Notes: generated from the sequence alone by a model not told the origin. A DNA stretch of 43,606 bases from Halalkalibacter urbisdiaboli (GCF_002156385.1 NZ_MVJM01000002.1:1325272-1368877); one strand, 5' to 3'; shown: positions 7,168 to 17,948, counted from the stretch's first letter. Numbers and translations: made by a program.

Positions 7168-8532
7168 TTAGGCGCCTGGTGGCATATCTCGTTCATCATG
7201 ACGACGATCTAAATTAACAAATTTATTATATTCTTTTACAAACGCTAATTCAACTGTACCGACTGGACCATTACGCTGCTTAGCAATAATAATTTCAATA
7301 ATATTTTGATTTTCTGATTCTTTGTCATAATAATCATCGCGATATAAAAAGGCAACAATATCGGCATCCTGCTCAATACTTCCCGATTCACGAATGTCTG
7401 ACATCATTGGGCGTTTATCTTGGCGAGATTCTACCCCACGTGAAAGCTGAGAAAGAGCGATAACAGGAACCTCTAGTTCACGGGCAATCGCTTTTAATGT
7501 ACGGGATATTTCCGAAACTTCTTGTTGGCGGTTTTCTCCGCCACGTCCGCTTCCTTGGATGAGCTGTAAATAGTCTATCATAATCATTCCAAGTCCATGT
7601 TCCTGCTTAAGACGGCGGCATTTTGCCCGAATGTCATTGACTTTAACACCAGGTGTATCATCAATATAAATTCCCGCTTTAGCTAGACTCCCCATTGCCA
7701 TTGTAAGCTTCTGCCAGTCCTCGGCATTAAGTGCTCCGGTCCGCATACGTTGGGCATCAATATTCCCTTCTGCACAAAGCATACGCTGCACAAGCTGGCT
7801 CGCTCCCATCTCTAAACTAAAGATTGCCACATTCTCTTGCGTTTTCGTCGCCACATTTTGAGCAATGTTTAAGGCAAAAGCTGTCTTACCAACAGATGGA
7901 CGAGCGGCAACGATTATTAAATCATTACGTTGGAATCCAGCTGTCATTTTATCTAGCTCTACGAAGCCAGTAGCTATCCCAGTAATATCCCCTTTATGGT
8001 TTTGAAGCATTTCAATTTTATCATATGTTTCAACGAGAACATCCTTAATCGAAATAAATGCACTCGTATTTTTACGTTGAGAAACATCCAGAATGGTTTT
8101 TTCTGCTTCATTCAGGATGGCATCTACTTCTTCTTCACTTTGATAGCCTTCTGCGGCAATATTGGTCGCTACCTTAATTAAACGGCGCAAAACAGACTTT
8201 TCTTCAACGATGCGACTATAGTACTCAATGTTAGCCGCTGTCGGAACAGCATTCGCTAAGTCACTTAAATAAGGAACACCACCAATATCATCTAGCCACT
8301 TTCGATCCTGCAGTTCAGATGTAACCGTGACAAGGTCAACAGGTTCACCTTTTCCCGCTAAATCTAGCATCACTTGATACACACGTTGATGCGAAGCACG
8401 ATAAAAGTCTTCTGGCATTAATCGCTCTGATGCTGTTACAAGCGCTTCATCAGCCAAAAATATAGCCCCTAGCACAGCTTGCTCAGCTTCAATATTTTGA
8501 GGAGGGGTACGGTCAGCAAATAAATCGCTCAT
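7168..8532 (-). CDS. dnaC: Replicative DNA helicase (DnaC; DnaB in E. coli naming)
   Basis: A 454-residue hexameric 5'-3' fork helicase. The N-terminal DnaB domain (about 10-115, PQNIEAEQAVLGAIF) contacts primase, followed by a linker (about 115-180) and a RecA-type motor (about 185-445). Walker A is RPSVGKTAF (211-219; Lys216, Thr217), Walker B is MIMIDYLQL (Asp320), and the arginine-finger region is KQRNGPVGTVEL. The ATG has AAAGGAAG about 7 nt upstream. It follows rplI but is separated from it by a terminator, so it is probably transcribed alone. No intein is present at the P-loop, a common intein site in this family. Confidence 0.96.
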   Translation of the reverse strand: MSDLFADRTPPQNIEAEQAVLGAIFLADEALVTASERLMPEDFYRASHQRVYQVMLDLAGKGEPVDLVTVTSELQDRKWLDDIGGVPYLSDLANAVPTAANIEYYSRIVEEKSVLRRLIKVATNIAAEGYQSEEEVDAILNEAEKTILDVSQRKNTSAFISIKDVLVETYDKIEMLQNHKGDITGIATGFVELDKMTAGFQRNDLIIVAARPSVGKTAFALNIAQNVATKTQENVAIFSLEMGASQLVQRMLCAEGNIDAQRMRTGALNAEDWQKLTMAMGSLAKAGIYIDDTPGVKVNDIRAKCRRLKQEHGLGMIMIDYLQLIQGSGRGGENRQQEVSEISRTLKAIARELEVPVIALSQLSRGVESRQDKRPMMSDIRESGSIEQDADIVAFLYRDDYYDKESENQNIIEIIIAKQRNGPVGTVELAFVKEYNKFVNLDRRHDERDMPPGA

Positions 8533-8655
8533 GTGCGTTCTTCCTTTCTACAATCTATTAGAAGCTATCTACTAGAATAACAGGTTTTCAAGAAAAGTGG
8601 GTTTGTATTTTAAGGAAAATGACTAACTTGTCTTATTTATAGAGGTGTAACTTTC

Positions 8656-8700
8656 AAAAAAGGATGTCACAAAGGTCTGAAATCAACCTTTTGTAACACC
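8656..8700 (-). terminator. Terminator of the yybS-gdpP-rplI operon
   Basis: A 14-bp imperfect stem (8700-8687 with 8675-8662, including G-U pairs), 11-nt loop, followed by six Ts on the minus strand; 17 bp after the rplI stop. Confidence 0.75.
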
Positions 8701-8717
8701 CTCTCAAAAGCCTGCTA

Positions 8718-9161
8718 TTATTCCTCAACAACATGTACTTTTACTTTTGCAATCACTTCAGGATGAATCTTAATCGGTACATCGGTATACCCTAGCGTGC
8801 GAATTGGGTCATCTAATAAAATCTTACGCTTATCGACCTTCTTTTTCATTTTCGCAAGCGTTTCTGCTATTTGTTTTGTTGAAACAGCCCCAAATAAACG
8901 GCCACCTTCACCAGACTTTGCCTTTATCTCAACGGTTAATGCTTCTAGTTCCTCTTTATACGCTTTTGCTGCATCTAACTCTTGCTCTGCTTTTTTTTGT
9001 TCGCTCTTTTTTTGAGCTTCTAAATTTTTCATATTTCCTTTTGTTGCCTCAGCAGCTAGATTGTTAGGGAGAAGATAATTTCTTGCGTAACCCTCTGAAA
9101 CATTTTTAATTTCCCCTTTTTTCCCTTTACCCTTTACATCTTCTAAAAAAATAACTTTCAT
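8718..9161 (-). CDS. rplI: 50S ribosomal protein L9
   Basis: 147 residues, the usual bL9 length. The N-terminal RNA-binding domain [21 protein letters not shown], a long helical connector rich in Lys, Glu and Ala (about 41-75), and the C-terminal domain ending in [17 protein letters not shown] are all present. The ATG overlaps the gdpP stop (ATGA), with GGAGGAGGAAACGACCG just upstream. The gdpP-rplI order is conserved in Firmicutes. L9 binds 23S rRNA near the L1 stalk. Confidence 0.97.
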   Translation of the reverse strand: MKVIFLEDVKGKGKKGEIKNVSEGYARNYLLPNNLAAEATKGNMKNLEAQKKSEQKKAEQELDAAKAYKEELEALTVEIKAKSGEGGRLFGAVSTKQIAETLAKMKKKVDKRKILLDDPIRTLGYTDVPIKIHPEVIAKVKVHVVEE

Positions 9162-11128
9162 CGGTCGTTTCCTCCTCCATAATCTATCTCTATTGCTTCT
9201 TGAAGCATATGCTTTGCTTCCTCTAACGAAATATCCTCTAATTGGGTAGCTGCATTTGTGAGATGCCCGCCACCATCCAGCCTCTCCATAATGACTTGAA
9301 CATTAATCTCACCTAATGAGCGTGCACTAATACTAACAATGCCATCCTGTCTTTTCGAAATAACAAACGATGCAACAACATCCTTCATCATTAGTAGCGT
9401 ATCAGCAGCCTGGGCAATGATAATTTGATTAAAGGTTTCACCTTCTCTTGCTGTCGCAATTGCAAACCCTTCAAGATAATATTCAGCCGATTCTACAAGC
9501 CGTGCCCGTTTTACATATTGGTCCAAATCCTCTTTAAGCAGCTTTTGCACGAGTGTTGTATCAGCACCGTTAGAACGTAAAAACGATGCAGCGTCAAATG
9601 TACGAGCGCCCGTACGCACGGCAAAGCTCTTTGTATCGACAATTATCCCAGCAAGAAGCGCTGTCGCTTCAAGACGATCCATCTTCAGCTGCTTCGGCTG
9701 GTATTCAAGAAGTTCCGTTACCAATTCCGCTGTTGAGGATGCATAGGGCTCCATATAAACGAGAACAGGATCCTCAATAAATTCTTCACCACGACGATGA
9801 TGATCTAGAACAACAATTCGCTCAACCTGGTCTAAAAGCTTCGGTTCAATAACAAGTGAAGGCTTATGTGTATCAACAACAACTAAAAGCGTTCGGTCTG
9901 TAATTTCATTCTCTGCCTCAGCAGGTGTCATAAACTGTGACCATAAATGATCATGCCTTTCAACCTCTTCCATTAACCTTTGAACATCATGGTTAACGTC
10001 ATCTGGGTCAAGGACGATATAGCCCTCCTTACCATTCACATCCGCAATCTTTAACACACCAATGGCCGCCCCAATCGCATCCATATCAGGATTTTTATGA
10101 CCCATAATAATAACGCGATCACTTTCAAGAACAAAGTCACGTAACGCATGAGAGATGACCCTTGCCCTCACTCGCGTTCGCTTTTCCATTGCATTTGACT
10201 TTCCACCATAAAAGCGGACTTTACCGTTCTTTCTCTTAATTGCAACTTGATCGCCGCCGCGTCCAAGTGCTAAGTCTAGACTTGATTGTGCTAATTTTCC
10301 GAGCTCCCGTAACGAGGTTTCGCCTGTCCCAACACCGATACTTAATGTAATCGGTACCTTTTCCTTCGCAGTTGCCTCCCGAATCATATCTAGAATATCA
10401 AATTGATGTTCTTCGACGAGTTGTAATGATTTCTGGTTAAGGACTGCGACAAATCGATCCGATGCTGTTCGTCTTAGTAATATGTCAAATTCATTTGCCC
10501 ACTGATTTAATGATGAGGTAACCTGACTCGTTAACCTACTACGGACCTGGTCATCCATTCCTTGTGTCACTTCATCATAATTATCAAGATAAATAAGGGC
10601 TATCACCGTTTTGGTTTCTTCAAATAACTCTTTCGTTTCTTCTTTTTCAGTAACATCAAAGAAATAAATAAGTCGTTCATCTGCTTTAAAATAAACGTGA
10701 TAATAAACTTCATTTAATTGAATAATTTCTTCACCTATGTCTTCTTCAACAAGAGAAACAAGCTCTTCACTAAGCTCTTCTAACGGCCTATCAACTAAAT
10801 CTGCCCCGATGTTCGTTGCCACAAATGGATTTACCCATTGAATAATAAATTCCTCGTTATAAAGGACCATTCCAACAGGCATTTTTGTAACAGCCTCTTC
10901 CCCGGCTTTATTTACCCTGTAGGAAAGGGTCGAGATATATTTTTCTAAATCGCGTTCAAAGCCGAGTCTTGCTTGAATCGTAAAAATCGCCATTACACCC
11001 AATATGAAAAAGCCCAAAACCCCGATTTGCCACTGATATAACGCTAAAATACCAATGAAGAGAGCCGTAATAACATATAGGGTAATAATGTGGTAGCCAT
11101 GCCACCGTTTCATCAAAAACTTTGGCAT
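9158..11128 (-). CDS. gdpP: GdpP cyclic-di-AMP phosphodiesterase (YybT)
   Basis: A 656-residue membrane protein that hydrolyses c-di-AMP and so sets potassium, osmotic and wall stress responses. Two TM helices (about 13-29 and 35-53), a PAS-like domain (about 80-160, known to bind heme in B. subtilis YybT), a degenerate GGDEF domain (about 173-305) and a DHH-DHHA1 phosphodiesterase (about 336-650). Metal ligands visible are His344, Asp348 and Asp350 (HKNPDMD), Asp419 (VVVDTH) and DHH at 442-444, plus a GGGH motif near residue 622. The GGDEF loop is replaced (LGRGGDQV), as usual for the family. It sits 11 bp after yybS and overlaps rplI by 4 bases. Confidence 0.96.
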   Translation of the reverse strand: MPKFLMKRWHGYHIITLYVITALFIGILALYQWQIGVLGFFILGVMAIFTIQARLGFERDLEKYISTLSYRVNKAGEEAVTKMPVGMVLYNEEFIIQWVNPFVATNIGADLVDRPLEELSEELVSLVEEDIGEEIIQLNEVYYHVYFKADERLIYFFDVTEKEETKELFEETKTVIALIYLDNYDEVTQGMDDQVRSRLTSQVTSSLNQWANEFDILLRRTASDRFVAVLNQKSLQLVEEHQFDILDMIREATAKEKVPITLSIGVGTGETSLRELGKLAQSSLDLALGRGGDQVAIKRKNGKVRFYGGKSNAMEKRTRVRARVISHALRDFVLESDRVIIMGHKNPDMDAIGAAIGVLKIADVNGKEGYIVLDPDDVNHDVQRLMEEVERHDHLWSQFMTPAEAENEITDRTLLVVVDTHKPSLVIEPKLLDQVERIVVLDHHRRGEEFIEDPVLVYMEPYASSTAELVTELLEYQPKQLKMDRLEATALLAGIIVDTKSFAVRTGARTFDAASFLRSNGADTTLVQKLLKEDLDQYVKRARLVESAEYYLEGFAIATAREGETFNQIIIAQAADTLLMMKDVVASFVISKRQDGIVSISARSLGEINVQVIMERLDGGGHLTNAATQLEDISLEEAKHMLQEAIEIDYGGGNDR

Positions 11129-11139
11129 AATGTCAGCTC

Positions 11140-12078
11140 CTATTTTTTCTGACTAGTCAATCGATTTCGTAAATCAAAGCCTAAATCAATAATACCTAAA
11201 ATCCTTATTAAATAGAGTAGAGGTGATAAAATAAAGGCTGCGAATACAATAAGGATTGGTAATGCCTTATTCATCTTTTTATAGTGACAGTAATAGAAGA
11301 TGACAGCAAACCCTTGTACTGCCAAAATCATCTCCAGCAGAGGATACAAGTTCCAAATAATTAGAAATAGTGTCGTACCTTCCTCAACCCCTATCATAGC
11401 AATAACCATGACAATTAAATAATACCATAGAAATGATTTTGGAAACCTCCACTCACGAAATGGTGGTAAGCCTTTTACTTCATGCCCTAAACGTCGTAAT
11501 ATGAGCGTCGCTAGCGTGATTGTAATGACCGCTAAAATTAGTCCCATCAAAATAATCATAACAGGAGCTAAATAGACGAGCATATCCATTATGTCATACA
11601 TCGCTTTTAAAGACTCATCTGGTACTTGTCCAAAACTCTCTAATGTTGACTCGGTAAGTTGAATTTGTTCCCGAATGATAGTAGCGAAAAAACGCATTGG
11701 GTTTTCATCCATGAACAAAACTAAGGCCAAATAAGCCATTAACATATTAAACGTATAAATCAGACTTCCACCAATAAGAATAGAAAACCCTTCAGCCTTT
11801 CTTCGATACAGTTCACCAATCACAAGTCCAGCACTTCCGAAAACAAGCGGTTGCGGTAGTGCAGGTAGACTCCCAACAATTAGTGCGAGTATCAATGTAA
11901 TCGCCCACAGCATAAGTCCAGGCTTCAATCCTCTTCTTACAACGAAGACAATAAAAGGAAGTGGAAGCACCCATAATGTTACAATACTAATGAGCGGAAC
12001 ATAAAGATTCACTAGTAAAAAAACGGTAAACAGAGACGCTAATATTGCCCCCTCTGTAAGTATTCTCGTTCGTTTCAC
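11140..12078 (-). CDS. yybS: YybS, DUF2232 multipass membrane protein
   Basis: A 312-residue hydrophobic protein with about eight predicted membrane segments, for example TEGAILASLFTVFLLVNLYV, LMLWAITLILALIVGSL and a C-terminal pair at 240-290. The family always precedes gdpP and rplI in Bacillaceae. Its function is unknown, although the fold resembles S-component-like small transporters. The start is GTG (12078) with GAGGTG about 7 nt upstream; an overlapping ATG at 12080 is out of frame. An operon with gdpP is supported by the 11-bp gap. Codon use looks like its neighbours. Confidence 0.88.
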   Translation of the reverse strand: MKRTRILTEGAILASLFTVFLLVNLYVPLISIVTLWVLPLPFIVFVVRRGLKPGLMLWAITLILALIVGSLPALPQPLVFGSAGLVIGELYRRKAEGFSILIGGSLIYTFNMLMAYLALVLFMDENPMRFFATIIREQIQLTESTLESFGQVPDESLKAMYDIMDMLVYLAPVMIILMGLILAVITITLATLILRRLGHEVKGLPPFREWRFPKSFLWYYLIVMVIAMIGVEEGTTLFLIIWNLYPLLEMILAVQGFAVIFYYCHYKKMNKALPILIVFAAFILSPLLYLIRILGIIDLGFDLRNRLTSQKK

Positions 12079-12220
12079 ATATTCACCTCATTTTTTTAAA
12101 CCAAAAACTGTCTCTTACATATTTTTCACAAGCCCTTTGACAGTTTCCCATATCCTTGTTTATTTTAGCGTACTTAAAGGGAAAATTAAAGTCTAGTCAC
12201 TATGTCGTCATACAACCTAC

Positions 12221-12248
12221 AAAAAAAGCCTCTCCCCAAATGGAAAGG
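12221..12248 (-). terminator. Orphan minus-strand terminator between GH43 gene and yybS
   Basis: Minus-strand CCTTTCC (12248-12242), loop ATTTGG, GGAGAGG (12235-12229, one G-U pair), then C and seven Ts (12227-12221). No minus-strand gene lies directly upstream; the nearest is rpsR, 1.7 kb away behind its own terminator. The rest of 12079-12357 holds AT-rich sequence with no gene that I can see; a weak TAAAAT -10-like element for yybS lies near 12170. Confidence 0.6.
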
Positions 12249-12357
12249 TCCATACCGAAATACCTAATAAGAAGAAAATCATATTACTTTCGACTCTCTC
12301 ATCAGCTTAAAAAGCAAGGACTTTTTTATTAATATTTATATTAAACTATTTTTATTA

Positions 12358-12386
12358 TTGTTAATCAAATAAAGCTAGATTATAAT
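12358..12386 (+). promoter_or_regulatory. Sigma-A promoter of the GH43 gene
   Basis: TTGTTA (12358-12363), 17 nt, TATAAT (12381-12386). A perfect -10 and optimal spacing, about 130 bp before the start codon. Confidence 0.75.
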
Positions 12387-12425
12387 CAAATTTGAAATTA
12401 CCCGATGGTGTTTGTTATCTATATT

Positions 12426-12439
12426 TGTTAACGCTTACA
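12426..12439 (+). promoter_or_regulatory. Catabolite-responsive element (cre) for CcpA
   Basis: TGTTAACGCTTACA matches the cre consensus TGWNANCGNTNWCA at every defined position. It lies about 35-47 nt downstream of the predicted transcription start, where CcpA/HPr-Ser-P binding typically blocks transcription. The GH43 gene is therefore probably repressed by preferred sugars. Confidence 0.8.
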
Positions 12440-12498
12440 TCAGGGTGATTATTTTTAGGAAAGGAGACCTCTGCAAAAAAAACTTATTAACATGTTAA

Positions 12499-13923
<1,425 letters not shown>

Positions 13924-13934
13924 TACAAGCACCT

Positions 13935-13970
13935 AAAAAAGCATGATAGAGGAATCCTCTATCATGCTTT
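13935..13970. terminator. Shared terminator of GH43 gene and rpsF-ssb-rpsR operon
   Basis: A perfect 15-bp stem AAAGCATGATAGAGG/CCTCTATCATGCTTT (13938-13952, 13956-13970) with a 3-nt loop. On the minus strand it is followed by TTTTTT, so it works best for rpsR; on the plus strand it sits 14 bp past the GH43 stop. Confidence 0.85.
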
Positions 13971-13977
13971 CACTTTA

Positions 13978-14211
13978 TTAGTTAACATCGTTAACATAAG
14001 GCAATAAAGCGATTTGACGAGCACGCTTAATTGCAGTTGTTAATTGACGTTGGTATTTTGCAGATGTTCCAGTTACACGACGAGGAAGAATTTTTCCACG
14101 CTCTGAAATGAAACGTTTTAGTAAATCTACATCTTTATAGTCAATCTTTTCGATTTTGTTTACAGTAAAGAAACAAACCTTACGACGCTTTGGACGACCA
14201 CGACGAGCCAT
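13978..14211 (-). CDS. rpsR: 30S ribosomal protein S18
   Basis: 77 residues of bS18: basic N-terminus [38 protein letters not shown] and the RNA-binding [14 protein letters not shown] signature. The start is preceded by AAAGGAGTG. It is the last gene of rpsF-ssb-rpsR. S18 pairs with S6 on the small subunit, and the complex binds the operon leader. Confidence 0.97.
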   Translation of the reverse strand: MARRGRPKRRKVCFFTVNKIEKIDYKDVDLLKRFISERGKILPRRVTGTSAKYQRQLTTAIKRARQIALLPYVNDVN

Positions 14212-14279
14212 TATACAGCACTCCTTTCATTCAAGATTCTATATCGGGTTACTTGTTTGTCTAAGAGTGGAAAAAGGGG

Positions 14280-14789
14280 TTAGAACGGTAAATCATCATC
14301 TGAAATGTCAATCGGTTTGCCATCATTAGCAAATGGATCATCATTAAATCCACCTGATTGACGATTTTGATTTTGATTTGGCTGCTTTCCGAAGTCATTG
14401 CCACCCATTGGCCCAGGACCACCGGCTCCACCAAAATAATCGTTTCCTTGCCCTTGCCCTTGGTTTGCACTTCGAGGCTCAAGGAATTGTACACTATCTG
14501 CTACAACTTCAGTAACAAAGACTCGACGACCTTCATTGTTGTCATAGCTTCGTGTTTGGATTCGGCCATCAACACCTGCCAAGCTACCCTTTTTTAAATA
14601 GTTGGCTACATTTTCTGCTGGTTTTCGCCATACGATACAGTTAATAAAATCTGCTTCGCGCTCCCCCTGCTGGTTAGAAAATGCTCGGTTCACTGCAAGC
14701 GTAAAGTTTGCAACTGCCACTCCATTTGGCGTATACCGTAGTTCTGGATCTCGCGTTAAGCGTCCAACAAGTACAACACGGTTTAGCAT
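14280..14789 (-). CDS. ssb: Single-stranded DNA-binding protein
   Basis: 169 residues. An OB-fold (about 1-105, [23 protein letters not shown] ... [23 protein letters not shown]) is followed by a Gly/Asn/Gln-rich linker and the acidic tip DISDDDLPF that recruits partners. A GTG at 14804 opens the frame 5 codons earlier, but GGGAGGGG lies between it and the ATG at 14789, and the family begins MLNRVVLVG. It coats single-stranded DNA at the fork and during repair. Confidence 0.96.
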   Translation of the reverse strand: MLNRVVLVGRLTRDPELRYTPNGVAVANFTLAVNRAFSNQQGEREADFINCIVWRKPAENVANYLKKGSLAGVDGRIQTRSYDNNEGRRVFVTEVVADSVQFLEPRSANQGQGQGNDYFGGAGGPGPMGGNDFGKQPNQNQNRQSGGFNDDPFANDGKPIDISDDDLPF

Positions 14790-14813
14790 CCGTACCCCTC
14801 CCACATCTATTTA

Positions 14814-15101
14814 TTACGCTTCGTCTTTTGTAATTAAGACACGGATAACGTTGTCGTTAATTTTGATAAGACGATTAAATTCAGCAATCGCTTCTGAGTT
14901 AGCTTGTACCTTTAGTAGCACATAGAAACCTTCACGAAAATCATTGATTTCGTATGCTAAACGACGCTTACCCATCTCTTCAACCTTTTCAACTTCAGCA
15001 CCATTCGTTGTAAGAACACCATTGTAACGTTCAATGATCTCTTTATTAGCTGCTTCTTCTAGGTTGGGAGCGATGATGTACATAATCTCGTACTTACGCA
15101 T
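14814..15101 (-). CDS. rpsF: 30S ribosomal protein S6
   Basis: 95 residues of bS6, with the family N-terminus [24 protein letters not shown] and [13 protein letters not shown]. An in-frame start at 15152 would add 17 unrelated residues. A near-perfect ribosome binding site, AAAGGAGGTGACTGGA, sits directly before the ATG at 15101 and decides the start. It is the first gene of the operon and is encoded 24 bp ahead of ssb. Confidence 0.97.
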   Translation of the reverse strand: MRKYEIMYIIAPNLEEAANKEIIERYNGVLTTNGAEVEKVEEMGKRRLAYEINDFREGFYVLLKVQANSEAIAEFNRLIKINDNVIRVLITKDEA

Positions 15102-15182
15102 TCCAGTCACCTCCTTTTGGTCTAACGGCTCCAGTTTCGGAGCAAGGAGCAAAACTCATCTTATGAGTCATTTCACTCGCAT
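15102..15182 (-). ncRNA. Putative S6:S18-binding leader of the rpsF operon
   Basis: The 80-nt leader contains an ACTCAT/ATGAGT hairpin and then GCTCC-GAAACT-GGAGC (15143-15128), directly followed by a CCG. Known rpsF leaders carry a CCG-containing stem-loop that mimics the rRNA site of the S6:S18 complex and gives feedback control. The pairing and CCG were identified by eye; the match to the published covariance model was not computed. Confidence 0.5.
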
Positions 15183-15188
15183 TATCAG

Positions 15189-15217
15189 ATTATAACAGAA
15201 CCAATCATCGGGTTCAA
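15189..15217 (-). promoter_or_regulatory. Promoter of rpsF-ssb-rpsR
   Basis: Minus-strand TTGAAC (15217-15212), 17 nt, TATAAT (15194-15189): a near-consensus sigma-A promoter. Confidence 0.85.
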
Positions 15218-15218
15218 G

Positions 15219-15250
15219 AGAAAAGCAGAGCAATCTTTTCTTGCTCTGCT
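15219..15250 (-). terminator. Terminator of ychF
   Basis: A perfect 10-bp stem AGCAGAGCAA/TTGCTCTGCT (15224-15233, 15241-15250), 7-nt loop, then TTTCTCTT on the minus strand. It lies immediately upstream of the rpsF -35 box. Confidence 0.75.
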
Positions 15251-15316
15251 ATTTTAATAAGTTATTTACATCTTTACATGAGATTAACGAACTGAGTTAA
15301 GTTAAAACACATTCTG

Positions 15317-16417
15317 CTATACGTTAAATCTAAAATGAATAACATCTCCATCTTGAACCGTATAATCTTTTCCTTCTAAACGGACTTTTCCTTTTTCTTT
15401 AGCTGCGTTCATTGATCCCGCTTCCATTAAATCATCATAAGAAACGACTTCTGCCCGGATAAAACCACGCTCAAAATCGGTGTGAATGATGCCAGCAGCT
15501 TGCGGAGCCTTTGTGCCTTTGCGGTATGTCCAAGCACGCACCTCTTGAACCCCAGCTGTGAAATATGTTTCTAGACCTAGTAATTGATACGCTGCACGAA
15601 TCAACTGATCTAACCCCGATTCCTCAATGCCTAATTCTTCAAGGAACATTTGCTTTTCATCACCATCTAACTCAGCGATTTCTGATTCTATTTTTGCACA
15701 GACAACAATGACTTCACTGTTTTCACCAGCTGCAAATTCCTTTACTTGTTTCACATACTCATTGTCTTCATCACCAAGCAAATCTTCTTCACTTACATTC
15801 GCAACATAAAGAACAGGCTTACTCGTTAATAGATGGAGCTGCTTTACGATTTTTTGTTGCTCATCTGTGAAGTCAATACTTCTTGCAGGCTTTTCATTTT
15901 CAAATGCCTCTTTTAGAAGCTCAAGTACTTCCAATTCAGCAACAGCTTCTTTATCTTTGGCCTTTGCTAGCTTGCCAACCCGTGTAATTCGTTTTTCAAT
16001 TGATTCATAATCTGCCAAAATTAATTCTAAATTAATAACGGAAATATCACGAAGTGGATTCACACTTCCTGATACGTGGGTAATGTTTTCATCAGCAAAG
16101 CAACGTACAACATGAGATATCGCATCTACTTGACGAATATGTGAAAGGAACTTATTTCCTAACCCTTCACCCTTACTTGCCCCTTCAACAATTCCTGCAA
16201 TATCTGTAAACTCAAATGCAGTTGGTACTGTCTTTTTAGGATCTACTAATTCTGTTAACTTCTGTAGTCGAACGTCAGGGACCTCTACAATCCCGACATT
16301 TGGGTCGATAGTACAGAACGGGTAGTTTGCAGATTCAGCACCTGCTTGTGTAATTGCATTAAATAACGTTGATTTCCCGACATTCGGCAAACCAACGATT
16401 CCAGTTGTTAACGCCAT
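15317..16417 (-). CDS. ychF: YchF/Obg-like ribosome-binding ATPase
   Basis: 366 residues. A P-loop GLPNVGKST (9-17) begins the G domain. G3 is DIAGIVEGASKG, lacking the usual catalytic Gln, and the base-recognition motif is NVSE (in ANVSEEDL) rather than NKxD, which marks the ATP-preferring YchF subfamily. A helical insertion (about 130-200) and a C-terminal TGS domain (about 283-365, ending GDVIHFRFNV) follow. It binds ribosomes and is linked to stress responses and translation control. The ATG has AAGGAAGTG upstream. It is a single-gene unit with its own terminator. Confidence 0.95.
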   Translation of the reverse strand: MALTTGIVGLPNVGKSTLFNAITQAGAESANYPFCTIDPNVGIVEVPDVRLQKLTELVDPKKTVPTAFEFTDIAGIVEGASKGEGLGNKFLSHIRQVDAISHVVRCFADENITHVSGSVNPLRDISVINLELILADYESIEKRITRVGKLAKAKDKEAVAELEVLELLKEAFENEKPARSIDFTDEQQKIVKQLHLLTSKPVLYVANVSEEDLLGDEDNEYVKQVKEFAAGENSEVIVVCAKIESEIAELDGDEKQMFLEELGIEESGLDQLIRAAYQLLGLETYFTAGVQEVRAWTYRKGTKAPQAAGIIHTDFERGFIRAEVVSYDDLMEAGSMNAAKEKGKVRLEGKDYTVQDGDVIHFRFNV

Positions 16418-16491
16418 AACGGCTCACTTCCTTCTTTATATTCAGAGTTTCATCGCTTTTTCATCCCTTCCAATTATAGTGAGAGCTTGTC

Positions 16492-16537
16492 AAAAAAACA
16501 AGGCAATGAAGAGGAATTACTTCCTCATCATTGCCTT
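16492..16537 (-). terminator. Terminator of the DUF951 gene
   Basis: A long stem (16500-16516 with 16521-16537, one mismatch) and TTAC loop, followed on the minus strand by G and seven Ts, 7 bp past the stop codon. Confidence 0.85.
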
Positions 16538-16543
16538 TACTTA

Positions 16544-16744
16544 TTATGATTCATTGGCATGCTCAAGTACTTTTTTTAGTTTCTTACTAAATTCTTTTCG
16601 TGGCAGCATGACACTATGCTGACAGCCAAGACATTTTATACGAACATCCATTCCCATACGGATGACTTTCCAACGATTTTCCCCACAAGGGTGCTGCTTT
16701 TTCATTTCAACAATGTCATGTAGAGCAAATTCCTTTTCTACCAT
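16544..16744 (-). CDS. DUF951 small protein (YyzM-like)
   Basis: 66 residues. Two Cys clusters, HPCG (about 18-21) and CLGC (about 38-41), suggest a small zinc-ribbon-like fold. The sequence FALHDIVEMKKQHPCGENRW is typical of DUF951, whose gene neighbours ychF and the parAB region in many Firmicutes. Its function is unknown; nucleic-acid or metal binding is only a guess. GGGAGGCATGATGC precedes the ATG. It is 71 bp downstream of the YkvI-like gene and could share its transcript. Confidence 0.85.
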   Translation of the reverse strand: MVEKEFALHDIVEMKKQHPCGENRWKVIRMGMDVRIKCLGCQHSVMLPRKEFSKKLKKVLEHANES

Positions 16745-16815
16745 GCATCATGCCTCCCTTCCCGAGCGTCACTTGTTTGTATTATACACGAAAATGGGCA
16801 ATGATGGGTAATGGA

Positions 16816-17844
16816 TTAGCCAGCTTTGTTTAATGAAGCATGATGAAATATCGGATAGAGTAATATCGATGCAAATACATATAAATTTAAAACACCATAT
16901 AACGGATATAGAACCGCGATTAAATTGGAAAATCCAAATGTCGTTAATGGGGCCATTAATGCGATTAATAACATTGCAATCATCCAAGCTGGACCTTTAA
17001 TGTATTCCCTCGCTCTAGAAATTAATCCAAAAACACCTGCTGCGGCTGTTGTATAAATCGCAATCCAAAGTAAGGCTGACATAATTAGAACCATAAAATA
17101 CGGGTAATATTTTAATATCGCAAATAACGGAATTTCATAAAACATAATATCCCCCGCTACTTGCAAAAGTGATTCATTATATAAAAATGAGATTCCCCCA
17201 AGGATTATTCCGCTTCCGACACTACCAATCCAAATTTCTCCTTTTGTTTTAATCTCAGTACCTATCGCCGCTAAAATTGCAATTAACGGTAAAATATTTA
17301 AAGCGGTAAATGTAAGAGCCGATGGCCAATTTCCTTGTTCCTGTAACGTAAATTGAATTGGAAACCCCTTTAGTGACTGAAAGGCAAGCAAAAGTCCAAT
17401 CAATGAGATAATCAATATTGGAATGATGACTGCATTCATGGATGTCATGCCTTTTGTATCCCAAATGAATAAAACAACAACTAGTCCTCCAATAATAATT
17501 GTCCCGATCCAATAAGGTAAATGAATAACCTCAAGTGTCGCTCCTCCCCCTGCAAGCATAATGACTGTCGTAGAAAATAAATACAACATAATCATTGTAT
17601 CGTATAGCTTTGATAACCGTTTTCCTAATAATAGTTCGAGAACTGGCAAATAGTGAACGGTTTTTTTGTTATAGCTGATTGTCATAATAACCGTACAGCA
17701 AACACTAAATAAAATGGTAAATAATACAATTGCTAGTCCACTTTCAGCACCAAAAAACTCCCAAAGTTCGCGTCCCGATGCATAACCAGCACCAATCATT
17801 GTTCCTATAATCAAAAACATCCATTTAAACCCGCTTGCCCACAT
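16816..17844 (-). CDS. YkvI-family membrane protein
   Basis: A 342-residue protein with about ten membrane segments, beginning FKWMFLIIGTMIGAGYASGRELWEFFG. This unwound-helix motif (GTMIGAGYASGRE) resembles the first helix of amino-acid/APC-superfamily transporters, and the full protein fits the uncharacterised YkvI family (COG3949). The substrate is unknown. A GTG at 17853 opens the frame three codons earlier, but GGGGGGAG stands 8 nt before the ATG at 17844. It is divergent from yyaC across a roughly 100-bp gap and upstream of the DUF951 gene. Confidence 0.8.
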   Translation of the reverse strand: MWASGFKWMFLIIGTMIGAGYASGRELWEFFGAESGLAIVLFTILFSVCCTVIMTISYNKKTVHYLPVLELLLGKRLSKLYDTMIMLYLFSTTVIMLAGGGATLEVIHLPYWIGTIIIGGLVVVLFIWDTKGMTSMNAVIIPILIISLIGLLLAFQSLKGFPIQFTLQEQGNWPSALTFTALNILPLIAILAAIGTEIKTKGEIWIGSVGSGIILGGISFLYNESLLQVAGDIMFYEIPLFAILKYYPYFMVLIMSALLWIAIYTTAAAGVFGLISRAREYIKGPAWMIAMLLIALMAPLTTFGFSNLIAVLYPLYGVLNLYVFASILLYPIFHHASLNKAG

Positions 17845-17948
17845 ATTAACCACTCCCCCCTTCTCTTTTTAGTCTTTTTGGACTCTTTATGTATAGAAAG
17901 GAAAAAATATCCGTATACTGTTACTACTATGGTAAAGGAGCCCAAGAT

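Noticed and set aside
17889-17948. Forespore sigma-factor promoter (GTATA element) for yyaC
   Set aside because: The candidate elements are too close to the start codon or wrongly spaced; sporulation control is plausible from the family but not shown by the sequence.
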